Shown here: piece by piece, positions 61,451 through 64,000 of the stretch
Layout: each line of letters opens with the position of its first letter
Numbering within the stretch: the stretch's first letter is position 1
Source of the DNA: Bartonella sp. A05
GTDB lineage: Bacteria; Pseudomonadota; Alphaproteobacteria; Rhizobiales; Rhizobiaceae
Reading direction: 5' to 3'
DNA length: 64,000 bases
NCBI RefSeq assembly: GCF_026930145.1
Contig: NZ_JANHOJ010000005.1
Location: 40,328-104,327, forward strand
The notes under the pieces: model-generated
Told to the model about the DNA's origin: nothing
The model's input: the letters and a program-made list of their open reading frames with translations, nothing else
The model's database searches: none
Made by a program: the position numbers and the translations under genes

Positions 61451-61713
61451 TGAATTATTTATGAATCTCTAAGCTTTTCCCTCTACCTTTGATAGTCACT
61501 GTATTTCACGACAAATAAATTTCAAAAAGCATTATGCATTATTTTTAAATAATTATATATCACTTTATATTTTACAGAATGTAATTTAAGTACAAAATGA
61601 TATAATATTTTTCTACTTGAACAATTTTTATGAATTTATGCTGTCTTTGCTCTTGCATTAGTTATTCTCTGCACTAATTAGCCTTCCTGTAGCTCATTTT
61701 CTAGCTATTCATT

Positions 61714-61750
61714 ATATTTTGATGCAGATTAAAATATTTTGATACAGATT
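61714..61750. repeat. 17-bp direct repeat with 20-bp period
   Basis: Two copies of ATATTTTGATGCAGATT / ATATTTTGATACAGATT (61714-61730 and 61734-61750), one mismatch, start-to-start distance 20 bp. The spacing of about two helical turns resembles tandem regulator sites. It is about 300 bp upstream of the autotransporter start. Confidence 0.75.
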
Positions 61751-61768
61751 CTCAAGGATAAATTACTT

Positions 61769-61799
61769 ATAAAACCACAAAACTATATTGTGGTTTTAT
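61769..61799. promoter_or_regulatory. Perfect 12-bp stem-loop upstream of the autotransporter
   Basis: Inverted repeat ATAAAACCACAA / TTGTGGTTTTAT with a 7-nt loop (AACTATA). No T-run follows on either side, so a plain intrinsic terminator is not the best reading; an operator or a hairpin in a long leader transcript are alternatives. Confidence 0.55.
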
Positions 61800-62049
61800 G
61801 TGTATTATGGTCTTAATATGTTTTTATTTTAGATTTAAATTTATATAAAATGAATTATATATATTTTATATAAAATACATAACATATTATATTATAAATA
61901 TATAATGGATTATATAAACTGCGTAAAGTTCAGTAAGTATAATTTGGTCAGTAGTAAGTTTACCCTTTTAGTTTTCTGTTTTTAGAGTGTTCGTTTTTTA
62001 ACGAATGTAATTGTTTTCAGTGAGGGGGAATAGGGTTTGCGACAGAACT

Positions 62050-64000
62050 ATGGTCAGAATATTAAAAAGTCACGTGTGTTTGTGCGTTCTTACAACAGCA
62101 ATTTTTCATTTTTCACAAAATGCATATAGTAATATAAAAAGTTATGCGTGGTCACCGGCTTTGTGTGATGTCTGTGATGAAAGTGAAGAGCCTGAAAGTT
62201 TATATCAAAAAGGGCTATATGGTGGTGAAACGCACGTAATTAAAGGGCACTTCTACAATTTTTATACAAGAGATAAACTCCCTGTGCGTGTGGAGGATAT
62301 TCAGGATTCAGTGTCTCTTCCTTCTATAGTAGCAAATTCAGGCTCGATCTTTAATGTAATGGATACTGTTGTTCAGGCAACGGGTACAAGCATTCATACC
62401 AATCCGATAGCTATTTCTTCAGAAAGTGGAGCGTCTGTTCTTTTAAATAATACAAAAATTAATACGGATGGTGAAAGAGTAGCTCTCTCTAGTTCTTCTG
62501 GTGCAAAAATTACAATGATAGGTGGATCGATTACAGCGGTAGATTCTGGTGTGCTTTCTATCGGAGAGACTTCGTATATCACTTTAGATAATGTTACTAT
62601 TAACTCAAATCATAAAAATACGGTGAGTGGAAAAAATACGCATAGAGTAAATGATTCAGTTTTTAATATAAGTCAGGGAAGTACTCTCGATTTAAATAAA
62701 GTTGTTGTTAAGTCTATTAATTCTCATGGCTTCAGGAGTGGAAATTCATCAAATACTTTTACCGACAAAAATCAGCCGGTTTACATCTCAAAGGATGATT
62801 TGTATTTGAATACAGTTGATGTTGAAGATTCAATTATCACGATATGGGGTAACAAATCATATGGCATATTTTTTGAAGAGAAGGCTGCAAATGAACAGAA
62901 AAAGAATCCTTTTAAACAAGGAAATTTTAGGTTTAGCAAGACAAAAATAGATGTTCCAGATAGTACGGCTATTTATACAAATGCTAAAGGATATCCCGCT
63001 TTTTTCTTTTTAACAGACACAAATATTTCCGGTAATTTATTATTGCAGGTTAAAAATGGCGCTACTGTAAAGGTTACCGCTGAAGGTTCTTCACTTACAG
63101 GCGGAGTTCGTGTTCATGATAAGGAAATTGTCGATTTTTCTTTGATGAATGGCTCAAAATGGACTTTAACAACAAAGAAACAGAAAGATTTGCAGGATAC
63201 AGACTGGGGTATAGATTCACATAATTCATTTATTTCATCTGTGCGTCTTTCCGATAGCGATATTGTTTTTGATAAACCAGTACGCGGCGGTTATCAGACA
63301 CTCAGCATTGGAAGTAAAGGATCGAGCAATGCTTACATCGCGGAGGGAAAAGCACAGGTTTATCTCAATACATATCTGAATGATGGTGGTTCACTTGTAA
63401 ATCAAGTGACTGATCGGCTTTTAATTCATGGGAATGTTGTTGGAAGCACGACAGTTCATATATCGCCTGTTAAAGGAAGCCCAGGGGGGAGTACGGGAAG
63501 TGGCAGAAATGATCAAGGTATTTCAATTGTTCAGGTTTCTGGAAATGCAAAGCAAGATTCTTTTAAATTAAATGGTGGTTATGTTGCGTTAGACAACTTA
63601 CCTTATCAATATCGGCTTTATGCCTATGGTCCAGATTCTATACGGGGGAAAGCAAATACCGCTCAAAGATTGGTGAAAGGCACGGGAGATTTTTGGGATT
63701 TTCGTCTCGAAAGTAGATATATTCAGTCTCCTTCTATACCTAATCTCGTTTCCGATAATCATGATCTAGAAGCTAAGATTTCTAGTTCTAATCCTCATAT
63801 GAACTCTTTTTCCATTATTTCTATGGCAAAACCTGAGACATCAGTTGCTATTTTTTCTCATTCTGCTGTTGCCGATCTTAGTTCTGTCTCTGGTGAGACG
63901 AATTTAGAGCATATGGTTTATGATTCATCTTCTCATCCTAATTCTGTTCCTACAGCTTTAGTAACGGGGCTTTCAGGCACGTCTTCTAATCTTAGTTCTG
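62050..64000 (+). CDS. Autotransporter adhesin-like protein (5' part, runs off the window)
   Basis: An uninterrupted frame from ATG 62050 to the window end (650 codons). A signal peptide (MVRILKSHVCLCVLTTAIFH, likely cut near NAYS) is followed by a Cys pair (CDVCD), then a Ser/Thr/Asn/Gly-rich beta-helix passenger with repeated SGA-x-I/V-x-L/M and N-T/N-x-I-N/T turns (about residues 80-440). An autochaperone-like region (about 445-540) has DRLLIHGNVVGSTTVHI, GGSTGSGRNDQGISIVQVSG and YVALDNLPYQYRLYAYGP, then a Ser-rich variable linker. The C-terminal beta-barrel must lie beyond the edge. This pattern fits Bartonella-type type V secreted surface proteins. The GAGGGGG block is 22 nt from the ATG, rather far; GTG at 62020 is an alternative start. 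Confidence 0.88.
   Translation, partial: MVRILKSHVCLCVLTTAIFHFSQNAYSNIKSYAWSPALCDVCDESEEPESLYQKGLYGGETHVIKGHFYNFYTRDKLPVRVEDIQDSVSLPSIVANSGSIFNVMDTVVQATGTSIHTNPIAISSESGASVLLNNTKINTDGERVALSSSSGAKITMIGGSITAVDSGVLSIGETSYITLDNVTINSNHKNTVSGKNTHRVNDSVFNISQGSTLDLNKVVVKSINSHGFRSGNSSNTFTDKNQPVYISKDDLYLNTVDVEDSIITIWGNKSYGIFFEEKAANEQKKNPFKQGNFRFSKTKIDVPDSTAIYTNAKGYPAFFFLTDTNISGNLLLQVKNGATVKVTAEGSSLTGGVRVHDKEIVDFSLMNGSKWTLTTKKQKDLQDTDWGIDSHNSFISSVRLSDSDIVFDKPVRGGYQTLSIGSKGSSNAYIAEGKAQVYLNTYLNDGGSLVNQVTDRLLIHGNVVGSTTVHISPVKGSPGGSTGSGRNDQGISIVQVSGNAKQDSFKLNGGYVALDNLPYQYRLYAYGPDSIRGKANTAQRLVKGTGDFWDFRLESRYIQSPSIPNLVSDNHDLEAKISSSNPHMNSFSIISMAKPETSVAIFSHSAVADLSSVSGETNLEHMVYDSSSHPNSVPTALVTGLSGTSSNLSS

Larger units (their letters stand above)
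61451..62049. other. Very AT-rich region upstream of the autotransporter
   Basis: About 600 bp without a gene, with extremely AT-rich tracts (about 61840-61915). It contains a near-perfect 17-bp direct repeat, a 12-bp perfect stem-loop (both listed), and near the gene a TTCGTT/AACGAA mini-hairpin around 61990-62005 and a GAGGGGG purine block at 62022-62028. The promoter of the autotransporter should be here. Confidence 0.5.

Noticed and set aside
61157..61472. Plus-strand frames overlapping the integrase relic
   Set aside because: They are shadows; the minus strand in the same place reads as consecutive integrase motifs.
62394..62582. Minus-strand frame inside the autotransporter
   Set aside because: The plus strand is an uninterrupted 650-codon frame with signal peptide and passenger repeats.

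Overview
The window is AT-rich alphaproteobacterial chromosome. Gene content and order fit the Hyphomicrobiales (Rhizobiales), and the best match is the genus Bartonella. The reasons are the low GC, the long decaying intergenic stretches, a collapsed homoserine dehydrogenase gene, and a large autotransporter at the right edge whose autochaperone region looks like those of Bartonella surface proteins. The species cannot be fixed from the sequence alone. Most of the window is core housekeeping DNA. I found no CRISPR array, rRNA operon, intact prophage or intact insertion sequence.

Layout: 0.2-3.3 kb, two MFS transporters. 3.4-9.5 kb, icd, tRNA-Glu, a homoserine dehydrogenase pseudogene, glpX and ilvE, separated by long non-coding DNA. 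10.3-15.8 kb (minus strand), dgt-argS-SPOR protein. 15.9-21.5 kb (plus strand), A-type Fe-S carrier, a secreted protein of unknown role, ccdA, glmU and glmS; glmS and glmU supply UDP-GlcNAc for peptidoglycan and LPS. 21.8-22.7 kb, a solitary Abi_C-type putative defence gene. 22.8-28.8 kb, recG and dnaE, divergent. 29-34.5 kb, an FAD monooxygenase, a CHCC zinc-finger protein, and ppk-ppx (polyphosphate synthesis and breakdown). 34.8-40.6 kb, rnd, aspS, parC. 40.7-49.7 kb (minus strand), a purine cluster rpe-purB-hydrolase-purC-purS-purQ-purL followed by bolA, grxD and a Bcr-type transporter. 49.9-55.1 kb, flavin reductase, dksA, a FliO-like gene and cckA. 55.5-59.3 kb, purM-purN on minus, divergent from a PerM-like permease and hdaA. 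60.0-60.6 kb, tRNA-Pro, an NDUFS4-like complex I subunit and tRNA-Arg. 60.6-61.5 kb, wreckage of a tyrosine-recombinase integrase. 62.0 kb to the end, the 5' part of an autotransporter that runs off the window.

Functionally, seven purine genes (purB, C, S, Q, L, M, N) cover most of the route to IMP and AMP, with PurS/PurQ/PurL forming the three-part FGAM synthase. CckA and HdaA are cell-cycle and replication control factors of alphaproteobacteria. DksA and the Ppk/Ppx pair belong to stress physiology. Accessory or unusual points are the Abi_C gene, the integrase relic beside tRNA-Arg followed by a surface autotransporter, the hom pseudogene, a DksA with a reduced zinc site, and a FliO-like orphan. 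I did not find a clear new multi-gene system; the best candidates for a closer look are the solitary Abi_C protein and the 60.6-64 kb tRNA/integrase/autotransporter segment.
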